Translations under genes and position numbers: made by a program | In this document: piece by piece, positions 22,501 through 35,217 of the stretch | How positions within the stretch are numbered: the stretch's first letter is position 1 | How the letters are laid out: every line of letters starts with the position of its first letter | Origin: Inia geoffrensis | Lineage: Eukaryota; Chordata; Mammalia; Artiodactyla; Iniidae | Direction of reading: 5' to 3' | DNA: 64,000 nucleotides | NCBI GenBank assembly: GCA_036417435.1 | Contig: JAZAQT010000112.1 | Location: 1 to 64,000 of the forward strand | Notes under the pieces: model-generated | What the model saw: only the letters and a program-made list of their open reading frames with translations | Database searches by the model: none | What the model was told of the DNA's origin: nothing

Positions 22501-23478
22501 TTGCCCTGCGAAATCGGAGGCATCCAGCTGTTTTTGTGTGGTCTTCATCACCGTTCTGGACGGCTTGATATTTTTCTTTCCGTACGTAGGCCTATCAGTT
22601 TTGTGGCCTCTCCCATTTTGGATGCTCAGGCTCAGCAGCCATGGCTCACGGGCCCTTTTGCCCTGCGGCATGTGGGATCCTCCCGGACCGGGGCACGAAC
22701 CCATGTGCCCTGCATCGGGACCAGACTCTAAACCACTGCACCACCAGGGAAGCCCGAAGTTCTGCATTGTTTTAAAGTTCGCACATTTCCGGACACCTAG
22801 AACCCTCGCGTCGGCACCCTATTCCCTGCAAGAACACTGAGCAACGGCAGGCTCCACTGGCCTGCCCAGAAACATCCATGCCCGGAAGCCCTTCCAGGTC
22901 ACTCTGTGTACGCCCAGAGTAGGGCAAAACATTGCACTCTTCCTTGGGACAGGTAGATTTCCTCAGACCACCGACAGCTGGCAGAAACTATTTTCTCTCC
23001 GGTCCTACATGCCATGGAAATCTTCCACATTGCCCTCCTCTGAACTGCACTTAGAGAAACAGTCTGCTTCACATTCCTTCTAAGAACTCATACCGGAAGA
23101 CACCATACCAACAGGAGAGAGCTGGCATGCGTTCCTACTGTCATACAAGCAGAGTTCTTCCTGTTACACTGCAGCATTTGAGACGAGACTAAAGCCCAAT
23201 CGCGTACCTAGAGCGTTCCTTGGATGAGGGAGTTGGCTACATGCAGAACACCCTGTGTAGAAAAGTTGATTCAGCCAAGTGTGACGAGTGTGTACCTCGA
23301 GTGTCTTCCAACTTGTTAGAAATCACAATGATATAGGCTGCGTGTTCACTGGAAATGGTGTTCCTGATGGCACAAGCATTGCTTTCCATTTTGAAAGCTC
23401 CATTCGTGCTGCCTTGAAGCTTCCCCCCAAGAACAGTGTTTTTGACGGGCCTGTAGACCCTGTATGCAGGGATCAGGG
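19566..23478 (+). repeat. Macrosatellite unit 6
   Basis: C2703, G3212, T3424: the same haplotype as units 3, 4 and 7. Confidence 0.95.
22569..22755 (-). mobile_element. CHR-2-like SINE, unit 6 copy
   Basis: Satellite-borne copy in the same register. Confidence 0.85.
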
Positions 23479-26400
23479 AGGAAGAGGAGTTTTCTCTAAA
23501 GAAACAGGGTGCTTTCACATCCTGGCTAGGAGCTCATCCTGTCATGCTCGACAACGAAAGGGAAATTCAATGTGAGTACTGACCTCAAGGGAAGGCCTAG
23601 AGTAGATCTGCAGGCACAGAGCATACAGCAGTTCTTTGAGGTCTTAGTCGCTCTTGTGCCTTACGTTCACTTTGTTACCGATTTCAGGACTGCTAAACCC
23701 TTTGGGTGTGCACGCGTATCCCTGAAACATCACTGAGTACCTCCCCGCCCCTGTGGGCCGGCTGAGCAACACCCAGGCCAGTAGACTTTTCAGAGGCCCT
23801 CTGTGGATGCCGAGAGAAGGTCAACGCACAGCACTTTTGCTTGGGAGTGCTATAGTTGCAAACAAATCAAACAGCATCAGGAACACATTTCTGGCACGTA
23901 CACTGTGCCATGGAAGTTTTCGTCCTCGCTCACCTCGCAACAGCGCTGAGAAAATTGGTGGCTTAGATTGCCTTTAATGACTTCGTTCCAAAGTCACTCT
24001 ACTCAAGGCGAAAGGCTGCTTGTGTTCCAACTGCAACTAAAGCACGGCTCTTCGTGTAACACTGCAGTCTCTTGGCAGGGGCAAATGCTTATAAGCTTAC
24101 CTAGAGGCTGACCTGGTTGAGGCAGTTCGCTACACGCAGGACACCTTGCCTTTGGAAGTTCATTCAGGGAAAGGCCTATTGCGTACCTTGTGGGAGAAAG
24201 GCTGCGTGTGTTCCAACTGCAACTAAAGCAGAGTTCTCCGTGGAACGCTGCAGTGTTTTGTGAGAGGAAATGCTTCTAGGCCTAAATAGAGCCTGTCATG
24301 TTTGAGGCACTTTGCTACGTGCAGCCGTCGCTAAGTAAACATGTTGATTCATGGAAGGACCCATTGTGTACCTTCTGTGTCTTTGACCTGTTCAATTTCC
24401 ACATACGTACGCTGCATGTCTACCTGCCAACGGGGGAGTGATGGCACAAGGCGTATTTTCCCATTTTGAAAGTTCTATGCAAGGGGCATTGAATTTCCTG
24501 GGAGGGCAAACTTTTCACGGCCCTCTAGAAACTGCAGGCATGGCTCTGGGAAGAAAAGTTTTCTCTACTATAACGTGGTGCCTCCAAGGCCTGGTTGGGA
24601 GCTGATGCTGCCACTCTCTATACTTAAGTGGAGACCAACAGTCAGCCCTTGCCTCGACGTAAATCTCGAGGACAGCTAGATTTCCTCAGCAATCCAACAG
24701 ATGCAAGAAATCAGTTTCCTCACGTCATACATGCCAGGGATTGTCCTTATCTGATTGTCCTTCCTGATTGTCCTTATCTGACCAGCACTTAGGAAAAATG
24801 TCTGCTTTCCATTCCTTACAGGAACTCATACACCCAACCCCCATAACTACAGGAGAAAGTCGGCTTGCATCCCTACTGCAACTAAGGCACGGTGCTTTTT
24901 GTTATTCTACAGGATTTTAGAATTGGCGAAAGCCCGATACACTACCTGGCGTGTTCCTTGGATGCGGGATTTCAATACACGCAGAACACCTTGTGAAGAA
25001 AAGATGATTCCGGTAACTGTGACCAGTGTGTACCTAGATTGTCTTCTGACTTGTGAGAAATCACACTGGTATAGGTTGCTGTTCACTGGAAATGGGGACC
25101 TGATGGCAGAATTCTTGCTTTCCCGTTGTTTTGGAAGCTCCATTCTTGCTGCCTTGAAGCTTCCAAAACAACAGTGTTTTTCCCGGGCCTGGAGACCCTG
25201 TCTTCAGGGCTCAGGGAAGAAAAGGAGTTTTCTCCGAAGAAACAGGGCGCTTGCATATCCTGGTTCGGAGCGCATCCTGTCATGCTCTAGGGCCAAAGGG
25301 AAATTCGATGTGAGTGCTTACCTCAAGGTAAGGCATAGATTAGCCCTGCAGGAACGGAGCATACAGCAGTTCTTTGAGGTCTTAGTAGCCGTTGTGCTTT
25401 ATTTTAACTGTGGTACCGTTTTCAGGACTCCTCGACCCTTTGGTTTGTGCACCCGTTTTCCTACAACATCACTGAGTGCCTCCCGGCCGCCCTGCATTGG
25501 CTGAGCCACAGCCAGGCCAGTGGGCCCTTCAGAGGGCCTACTGTGTGCCATGTGAATGACAACACACAGCACTTTCCCTTGGAACTGCTATATTTCCTCA
25601 GAAATCCAACAGCATCAGCAACACATTTCTGGCACGTACACTGTGCCCTGGAAGTTTTCGTCTTTGGCCATCTCTGAGGTGCACTGAGAAAATAGGCTGC
25701 TTAGATTTCCTTTAATGACCTCCTTCCAAAGTCACTCGACTCAAGGCCAAAGTCCGCTCGTGTTCCAACTGCAAGTACAGCATGGCTCTTCGTGTAACAC
25801 TGCAGGCTTTGTGGGGAGGCAAATGCTTATAGACCTAACGGGAGCCTGGCCTTGGTTGAGGCAATTCGCTTCACGCAGGACACCTTGCATAGAGAAGTTC
25901 ATTCAGGGAAGGGCCCACTGCGTACCTTCTGTGAGAAAGTCTGCTTGTGTTCAGCCTGCAGCTACAGCAGAGTTCTTCGTGTAACCCTGCAGTGTTTTAG
26001 GCGGGGAAATGCTTACAGGCTTACCTAGAGCCTGTCTTGTTTGAGGCCCATTGTTACACACACAAGGCCCTGGGTAAAGATGTTGATATACGGAAGGGCC
26101 CATTGTGGACCTCCTGTGTCTTTCGACATGTTAAATTTACAGGGCAGTATACTGTGTGTCTAACTGCAAATGCGGGCCGGCTGGCACAAGCCGTGTTTCC
26201 CGTTTTGAAAGGTCTATTCATGGGGCATTGACTCTCCCAGAGAGGCACACTTTCCGTGGCATTCTAGAAACTGTAGTCATGGATCTGGGAAGAAAAGGCA
26301 TTTTCTCTCCTAAACCGTGGGGCTTCCAAGGCCTGGTTGGGAGCTGATGCTGCCACTCTCTAAAACTAAGTGGAGACTAACAGTCAGAAGTTGCCTCGAG

Positions 26401-27391
26401 GTAAGTCTCTGAATTGCCCTGCGAAATCGGAGGCATCCAGCTGTTTTTGTGTGGTCTTCATCACCGTTCTGGACGGCTTGATATTTTTCTTTCCGTACGT
26501 AGGCCTATCAGTTTTGTGGCCTCTCCCATTTTGGATGCTCAGGCTCAGCAGCCATGGCTCACGGGCCCTTTTGCCCTGCGGCATGTGGGATCCTCCCGGA
26601 CCGGGGCACGAACCCATGTGCCCTGCATCGGGACCAGACTCTAAACCACTGCACCACCAGGGAAGCCCGAAGTTCTGCATTGTTTTAAAGTTCGCACATT
26701 TCCGGACACCTAGAACCCTCGCGTCGGCACCCTATTCCCTGCAAGAACACTGAGCAACGGCAGGCTCCACTGGCCTGCCCAGAAACATCCATGCCCGGAA
26801 GCCCTTCCAGGTCACTCTGTGTACGCCCAGAGTAGGGCAAAACATTGCACTCTTCCTTGGGACAGGTAGATTTCCTCAGACCACCGACAGCTGGCAGAAA
26901 CTATTTTCTCTCCGGTCCTACATGCCATGGAAATCTTCCACATTGCCCTCCTCTGAACTGCACTTAGAGAAACAGTCTGCTTCACATTCCTTCTAAGAAC
27001 TCATACCGGAAGACACCATACCAACAGGAGAGAGCTGGCATGCGTTCCTACTGTCATACAAGCAGAGTTCTTCCTGTTACACTGCAGCATTTGAGACGAG
27101 ACTAAAGCCCAATCGCGTACCTAGAGCGTTCCTTGGATGAGGGAGTTGGCTACATGCAGAACACCCTGTGTAGAAAAGTTGATTCAGCCAAGTGTGACGA
27201 GTGTGTACCTCGAGTGTCTTCCAACTTGTTAGAAATCACAATGATATAGGCTGCGTGTTCACTGGAAATGGTGTTCCTGATGGCACAAGCATTGCTTTCC
27301 ATTTTGAAAGCTCCATTCGTGCTGCCTTGAAGCTTCCCCCCAAGAACAGTGTTTTTGACGGGCCTGTAGACCCTGTATGCAGGGATCAGGG
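23479..27391 (+). repeat. Macrosatellite unit 7
   Basis: C2703, G3212, T3424: the same haplotype as units 3, 4 and 6. Confidence 0.95.
26482..26668 (-). mobile_element. CHR-2-like SINE, unit 7 copy
   Basis: Satellite-borne copy in the same register. Confidence 0.85.
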
Positions 27392-30300
27392 AGGAAGAGG
27401 AGTTTTCTCTAAAGAAACAGGGTGCTTTCACATCCTGGCTAGGAGCTCATCCTGTCATGCTCGACAACGAAAGGGAAATTCAATGTGAGTACTGACCTCA
27501 AGGGAAGGCCTAGAGTAGATCTGCAGGCACAGAGCATACAGCAGTTCTTTGAGGTCTTAGTCGCTCTTGTGCCTTACGTTCACTTTGTTACCGATTTCAG
27601 GACTGCTAAACCCTTTGGGTGTGCACGCGTATCCCTGAAACATCACTGAGTACCTCCCCGCCCCTGTGGGCCGGCTGAGCAACACCCAGGCCAGTAGACT
27701 TTTCAGAGGCCCTCTGTGGATGCCGAGAGAAGGTCAACGCACAGCACTTTTGCTTGGGAGTGCTATAGTTGCAAACAAATCAAACAGCATCAGGAACACA
27801 TTTCTGGCACGTACACTGTGCCATGGAAGTTTTCGTCCTCGCTCACCTCGCAACAGCGCTGAGAAAATTGGTGGCTTAGATTGCCTTTAATGACTTCGTT
27901 CCAAAGTCACTCTACTCAAGGCGAAAGGCTGCTTGTGTTCCAACTGCAACTAAAGCACGGCTCTTCGTGTAACACTGCAGTCTCTTGGCAGGGGCAAATG
28001 CTTATAAGCTTACCTAGAGGCTGACCTGGTTGAGGCAGTTCGCTACACGCAGGACACCTTGCCTTTGGAAGTTCATTCAGGGAAAGGCCTATTGCGTACC
28101 TTGTGGGAGAAAGGCTGTGTGTGTTCCAACTGCAACTAAAGCAGAGTTCTCCGTGGAACGCTGCAGTGTTTTGTGAGAGGAAATGCTTCTAGGCCTAAAT
28201 AGAGCCTGTCATGTTTGAGGCACTTTGCTACGTGCAGCCGTCGCTAAGTAAACATGTTGATTCATGGAAGGACCCATTGTGTACCTTCTGTGTCTTTGAC
28301 CTGTTCAATTTCCACATACGTACGCTGCATGTCTACCTGCCAACGGGGGAGTGATGGCACAAGGCGTATTTTCCCATTTTGAAAGTTCTATGCAAGGGGC
28401 ATTGAATTTCCTGGGAGGGCAAACTTTTCACGGCCCTCTAGAAACTGCAGGCATGGCTCTGGGAAGAAAAGTTTTCTCTACTATAACGTGGTGCCTCCAA
28501 GGCCTGGTTGGGAGCTGATGCTGCCACTCTCTATACTTAAGTGGAGACCAACAGTCAGCCCTTGCCTCGACGTAAATCTCGAGGACAGCTAGATTTCCTC
28601 AGCAATCCAACAGATGCAAGAAATCAGTTTCCTCACGTCATACATGCCAGGGATTGTCCTTATCTGATTGTCCTTCCTGATTGTCCTTATCTGACCAGCA
28701 CTTAGGAAAAATGTCTGCTTTCCATTCCTTACAGGAACTCATACACCCAACCCCCATAACTACAGGAGAAAGTCGGCTTGCATCCCTACTGCAACTAAGG
28801 CACGGTGCTTTTTGTTATTCTACAGGATTTTAGAATTGGCGAAAGCCCGATACACTACCTGGCGTGTTCCTTGGATGCGGGATTTCAATACACGCAGAAC
28901 ACCTTGTGAAGAAAAGATGATTCCGGTAACTGTGACCAGTGTGTACCTAGATTGTCTTCTGACTTGTGAGAAATCACACTGGTATAGGTTGCTGTTCACT
29001 GGAAATGGGGACCTGATGGCAGAATTCTTGCTTTCCCGTTGTTTTGGAAGCTCCATTCTTGCTGCCTTGAAGCTTCCAAAACAACAGTGTTTTTCCCGGG
29101 CCTGGAGACCCTGTCTTCAGGGCTCAGGGAAGAAAAGGAGTTTTCTCCGAAGAAACAGGGCGCTTGCATATCCTGGTTCGGAGCGCATCCTGTCATGCTC
29201 TAGGGCCAAAGGGAAATTCGATGTGAGTGCTTACCTCAAGGTAAGGCATAGATTAGCCCTGCAGGAACGGAGCATACAGCAGTTCTTTGAGGTCTTAGTA
29301 GCCGTTGTGCTTTATTTTAACTGTGGTACCGTTTTCAGGACTCCTCGACCCTTTGGTTTGTGCACCCGTTTTCCTACAACATCACTGAGTGCCTCCCGGC
29401 CGCCCTGCATTGGCTGAGCCACAGCCAGGCCAGTGGGCCCTTCAGAGGGCCTACTGTGTGCCATGTGAATGACAACACACAGCACTTTCCCTTGGAACTG
29501 CTATATTTCCTCAGAAATCCAACAGCATCAGCAACACATTTCTGGCACGTACACTGTGCCCTGGAAGTTTTCGTCTTTGGCCATCTCTGAGGTGCACTGA
29601 GAAAATAGGCTGCTTAGATTTCCTTTAATGACCTCCTTCCAAAGTCACTCGACTCAAGGCCAAAGTCCGCTCGTGTTCCAACTGCAAGTACAGCATGGCT
29701 CTTCGTGTAACACTGCAGGCTTTGTGGGGAGGCAAATGCTTATAGACCTAACGGGAGCCTGGCCTTGGTTGAGGCAATTCGCTTCACGCAGGACACCTTG
29801 CATAGAGAAGTTCATTCAGGGAAGGGCCCACTGCGTACCTTCTGTGAGAAAGTCTGCTTGTGTTCAGCCTGCAGCTACAGCAGAGTTCTTCGTGTAACCC
29901 TGCAGTGTTTTAGGCGGGGAAATGCTTACAGGCTTACCTAGAGCCTGTCTTGTTTGAGGCCCATTGTTACACACACAAGGCCCTGGGTAAAGATGTTGAT
30001 ATACGGAAGGGCCCATTGTGGACCTCCTGTGTCTTTCGACATGTTAAATTTACAGGGCAGTATACTGTGTGTCTAACTGCAAATGCGGGCCGGATGGCAC
30101 AAGCCGTGTTTCCCGTTTTGAAAGGTCTATTCATGGGGCATTGACTCTCCCAGAGAGGCACACTTTCCGTGGCATTCTAGAAACTGTAGTCATGGATCTG
30201 GGAAGAAAAGGCATTTTCTCTCCTAAACCGTGGGGCTTCCAAGGCCTGGTTGGGAGCTGATGCTGCCACTCTCTAAAACTAAGTGGAGACTAACAGTCAG

Positions 30301-31304
30301 AAGTTGCCTCGAGGTAAGTCTCTGAATTGCCCTGCGAAATCGGAGGCATCCAGCTGTTTTTGTGTGGTCTTCATCACCGTTCTGGACGGCTTGATATTTT
30401 TCTTTCCGTACGTAGGCCTATCAGTTTTGTGGCCTCTCCCATTTTGGATGCTCAGGCTCAGCAGCCATGGCTCACGGGCCCTTTTGCCCTGCGGCATGTG
30501 GGATCCTCCCGGACCGGGGCACGAACCCATGTGCCCTGCATCGGGACCAGACTCTAAACCACTGCACCACCAGGGAAGCCCGAAGTTCTGCATTGTTTTA
30601 AAGTTCGCACATTTCCGGACACCTAGAACCCTCGCGTCGGCACCCTATTCCCTGCAAGAACACTGAGCAACGGCAGGCTCCACTGGCCTGCCCAGAAACA
30701 TCCATGCCCGGAAGCCCTTCCAGGTCACTCTGTGTACGCCCAGAGTAGGGCAAAACATTGCACTCTTCCTTGGGACAGGTAGATTTCCTCAGACCACCGA
30801 CAGCTGGCAGAAACGATTTTCTCTCCGGTCCTACATGCCATGGAAATCTTCCACATTGCCCTCCTCTGAACTGCACTTAGAGAAACAGTCTGCTTCACAT
30901 TCCTTCTAAGAACTCATACCGGAAGACACCATACCAACAGGAGAGAGCTGGCATGCGTTCCTACTGTCATACAAGCAGAGTTCTTCCTGTTACACTGCAG
31001 CATTTGAGACGAGACTAAAGCCCAATCGCGTACCTAGAGCGTTCCTTGGATGAGGGAGTTGGCTACATGCAGAACACCCTGTGTAGAAAAGTTGATTCAG
31101 CCAAGTGTGACGAGTGTGTACCTCGAGTGTCTTCCAACTTGTTAGAAATCACAATGATATAGGCTGCGTGTTCACTGGAAATGGTGTTCCTGATGGCACA
31201 AGCATTGCTTTCCATTTTGAAAGCTCCATTCGTGCTGCCTTGAAGCTTCCCCCCAAGAACAGTGTTTTTGACGGGCCTGTAGACCCTGTATGCAGGGATC
31301 AGGG
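27392..31304 (+). repeat. Macrosatellite unit 8
   Basis: A2703, G3212, G3424, plus a private C to T at relative 727 (28118) that destroys a CpG. G3212 with G3424 is one of the recombinant combinations. Confidence 0.95.
30395..30581 (-). mobile_element. CHR-2-like SINE, unit 8 copy
   Basis: Satellite-borne copy in the same register. Confidence 0.85.
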
Positions 31305-34300
31305 AGGAAGAGGAGTTTTCTCTAAAGAAACAGGGTGCTTTCACATCCTGGCTAGGAGCTCATCCTGTCATGCTCGACAACGAAAGGGAAATTCAATGTG
31401 AGTACTGACCTCAAGGGAAGGCCTAGAGTAGATCTGCAGGCACAGAGCATACAGCAGTTCTTTGAGGTCTTAGTCGCTCTTGTGCCTTACGTTCACTTTG
31501 TTACCGATTTCAGGACTGCTAAACCCTTTGGGTGTGCACGCGTATCCCTGAAACATCACTGAGTACCTCCCCGCCCCTGTGGGCCGGCTGAGCAACACCC
31601 AGGCCAGTAGACTTTTCAGAGGCCCTCTGTGGATGCCGAGAGAAGGTCAACGCACAGCACTTTTGCTTGGGAGTGCTATAGTTGCAAACAAATCAAACAG
31701 CATCAGGAACACATTTCTGGCACGTACACTGTGCCATGGAAGTTTTCGTCCTCGCTCACCTCGCAACAGCGCTGAGAAAATTGGTGGCTTAGATTGCCTT
31801 TAATGACTTCGTTCCAAAGTCACTCTACTCAAGGCGAAAGGCTGCTTGTGTTCCAACTGCAACTAAAGCACGGCTCTTCGTGTAACACTGCAGTCTCTTG
31901 GCAGGGGCAAATGCTTATAAGCTTACCTAGAGGCTGACCTGGTTGAGGCAGTTCGCTACACGCAGGACACCTTGCCTTTGGAAGTTCATTCAGGGAAAGG
32001 CCTATTGCGTACCTTGTGGGAGAAAGGCTGCGTGTGTTCCAACTGCAACTAAAGCAGAGTTCTCCGTGGAACGCTGCAGTGTTTTGTGAGAGGAAATGCT
32101 TCTAGGCCTAAATAGAGCCTGTCATGTTTGAGGCACTTTGCTACGTGCAGCCGTCGCTAAGTAAACATGTTGATTCATGGAAGGACCCATTGTGTACCTT
32201 CTGTGTCTTTGACCTGTTCAATTTCCACATACGTACGCTGCATGTCTACCTGCCAACGGGGGAGTGATGGCACAAGGCGTATTTTCCCATTTTGAAAGTT
32301 CTATGCAAGGGGCATTGAATTTCCTGGGAGGGCAAACTTTTCACGGCCCTCTAGAAACTGCAGGCATGGCTCTGGGAAGAAAAGTTTTCTCTACTATAAC
32401 GTGGTGCCTCCAAGGCCTGGTTGGGAGCTGATGCTGCCACTCTCTATACTTAAGTGGAGACCAACAGTCAGCCCTTGCCTCGACGTAAATCTCGAGGACA
32501 GCTAGATTTCCTCAGCAATCCAACAGATGCAAGAAATCAGTTTCCTCACGTCATACATGCCAGGGATTGTCCTTATCTGATTGTCCTTCCTGATTGTCCT
32601 TATCTGACCAGCACTTAGGAAAAATGTCTGCTTTCCATTCCTTACAGGAACTCATACACCCAACCCCCATAACTACAGGAGAAAGTCGGCTTGCATCCCT
32701 ACTGCAACTAAGGCACGGTGCTTTTTGTTATTCTACAGGATTTTAGAATTGGCGAAAGCCCGATACACTACCTGGCGTGTTCCTTGGATGCGGGATTTCA
32801 ATACACGCAGAACACCTTGTGAAGAAAAGATGATTCCGGTAACTGTGACCAGTGTGTACCTAGATTGTCTTCTGACTTGTGAGAAATCACACTGGTATAG
32901 GTTGCTGTTCACTGGAAATGGGGACCTGATGGCAGAATTCTTGCTTTCCCGTTGTTTTGGAAGCTCCATTCTTGCTGCCTTGAAGCTTCCAAAACAACAG
33001 TGTTTTTCCCGGGCCTGGAGACCCTGTCTTCAGGGCTCAGGGAAGAAAAGGAGTTTTCTCCGAAGAAACAGGGCGCTTGCATATCCTGGTTCGGAGCGCA
33101 TCCTGTCATGCTCTAGGGCCAAAGGGAAATTCGATGTGAGTGCTTACCTCAAGGTAAGGCATAGATTAGCCCTGCAGGAACGGAGCATACAGCAGTTCTT
33201 TGAGGTCTTAGTAGCCGTTGTGCTTTATTTTAACTGTGGTACCGTTTTCAGGACTCCTCGACCCTTTGGTTTGTGCACCCGTTTTCCTACAACATCACTG
33301 AGTGCCTCCCGGCCGCCCTGCATTGGCTGAGCCACAGCCAGGCCAGTGGGCCCTTCAGAGGGCCTACTGTGTGCCATGTGAATGACAACACACAGCACTT
33401 TCCCTTGGAACTGCTATATTTCCTCAGAAATCCAACAGCATCAGCAACACATTTCTGGCACGTACACTGTGCCCTGGAAGTTTTCGTCTTTGGCCATCTC
33501 TGAGGTGCACTGAGAAAATAGGCTGCTTAGATTTCCTTTAATGACCTCCTTCCAAAGTCACTCGACTCAAGGCCAAAGTCCGCTCGTGTTCCAACTGCAA
33601 GTACAGCATGGCTCTTCGTGTAACACTGCAGGCTTTGTGGGGAGGCAAATGCTTATAGACCTAACGGGAGCCTGGCCTTGGTTGAGGCAATTCGCTTCAC
33701 GCAGGACACCTTGCATAGAGAAGTTCATTCAGGGAAGGGCCCACTGCGTACCTTCTGTGAGAAAGTCTGCTTGTGTTCAGCCTGCAGCTACAGCAGAGTT
33801 CTTCGTGTAACCCTGCAGTGTTTTAGGCGGGGAAATGCTTACAGGCTTACCTAGAGCCTGTCTTGTTTGAGGCCCATTGTTACACACACAAGGCCCTGGG
33901 TAAAGATGTTGATATACGGAAGGGCCCATTGTGGACCTCCTGTGTCTTTCGACATGTTAAATTTACAGGGCAGTATACTGTGTGTCTAACTGCAAATGCG
34001 GGCCGGCTGGCACAAGCCGTGTTTCCCGTTTTGAAAGGTCTATTCATGGGGCATTGACTCTCCCAGAGAGGCACACTTTCCGTGGCATTCTAGAAACTGT
34101 AGTCATGGATCTGGGAAGAAAAGGCATTTTCTCTCCTAAACCGTGGGGCTTCCAAGGCCTGGTTGGGAGCTGATGCTGCCACTCTCTAAAACTAAGTGGA
34201 GACTAACAGTCAGAAGTTGCCTCGAGGTAAGTCTCTGAATTGCCCTGCGAAATCGGAGGCATCCAGCTGTTTTTGTGTGGTCTTCATCACCGTTCTGGAC

Positions 34301-35217
34301 GGCTTGATATTTTTCTTTCCGTACGTAGGCCTATCAGTTTTGTGGCCTCTCCCATTTTGGATGCTCAGGCTCAGCAGCCATGGCTCACGGGCCCTTTTGC
34401 CCTGCGGCATGTGGGATCCTCCCGGACCGGGGCACGAACCCATGTGCCCTGCATCGGGACCAGACTCTAAACCACTGCACCACCAGGGAAGCCCGAAGTT
34501 CTGCATTGTTTTAAACTTCGCACATTTCCGGACACCTAGAACCCTCGCGTCGGCACCCTATTCCCTGCAAGAACACTGAGCAACGGCAGGCTCCACTGGC
34601 CTGCCCAGAAACATCCATGCCCGGAAGCCCTTCCAGGTCACTCTGTGTACGCCCAGAGTAGGGCAAAACATTGCACTCTTCCTTGGGACAGGTAGATTTC
34701 CTCAGACCACCGACAGCTGGCAGAAACGATTTTCTCTCCGGTCCTACATGCCATGGAAATCTTCCACATTGCCCTCCTCTGAACTGCACTTAGAGAAACA
34801 GTCTGCTTCACATTCCTTCTAAGAACTCATACCGGAAGACACCATACCAACAGGAGAGAGCTGGCATGCGTTCCTACTGTCATACAAGCAGAGTTCTTCC
34901 TGTTACACTGCAGCATTTGAGACGAGACTAAAGCCCAATCGCGTACCTAGAGCGTTCCTTGGATGAGGGAGTTGGCTACATGCAGAACACCCTGTGTAGA
35001 AAAGTTGATTCAGCCAAGTGTGACGAGTGTGTACCTCGAGTGTCTTCCAACTTGTTAGAAATCACAATGATATAGGCTGCGTGTTCACTGGAAATGGTGT
35101 TCCTGATGGCACAAGCATTGCTTTCCATTTTGAAAGCTCCATTCGTGCTGCCTTGAAGCTTCCCCCCAAGAACAGTGTTTTTGACGGGCCTGTAGACCCT
35201 GTATGCAGGGATCAGGG
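31305..35217 (+). repeat. Macrosatellite unit 9
   Basis: C2703, C3212, G3424. It heads a block of three copies (units 9-11) that share this three-site haplotype. Confidence 0.95.
34308..34494 (-). mobile_element. CHR-2-like SINE, unit 9 copy
   Basis: Satellite-borne copy, flanked by the C3212 allele. Confidence 0.85.
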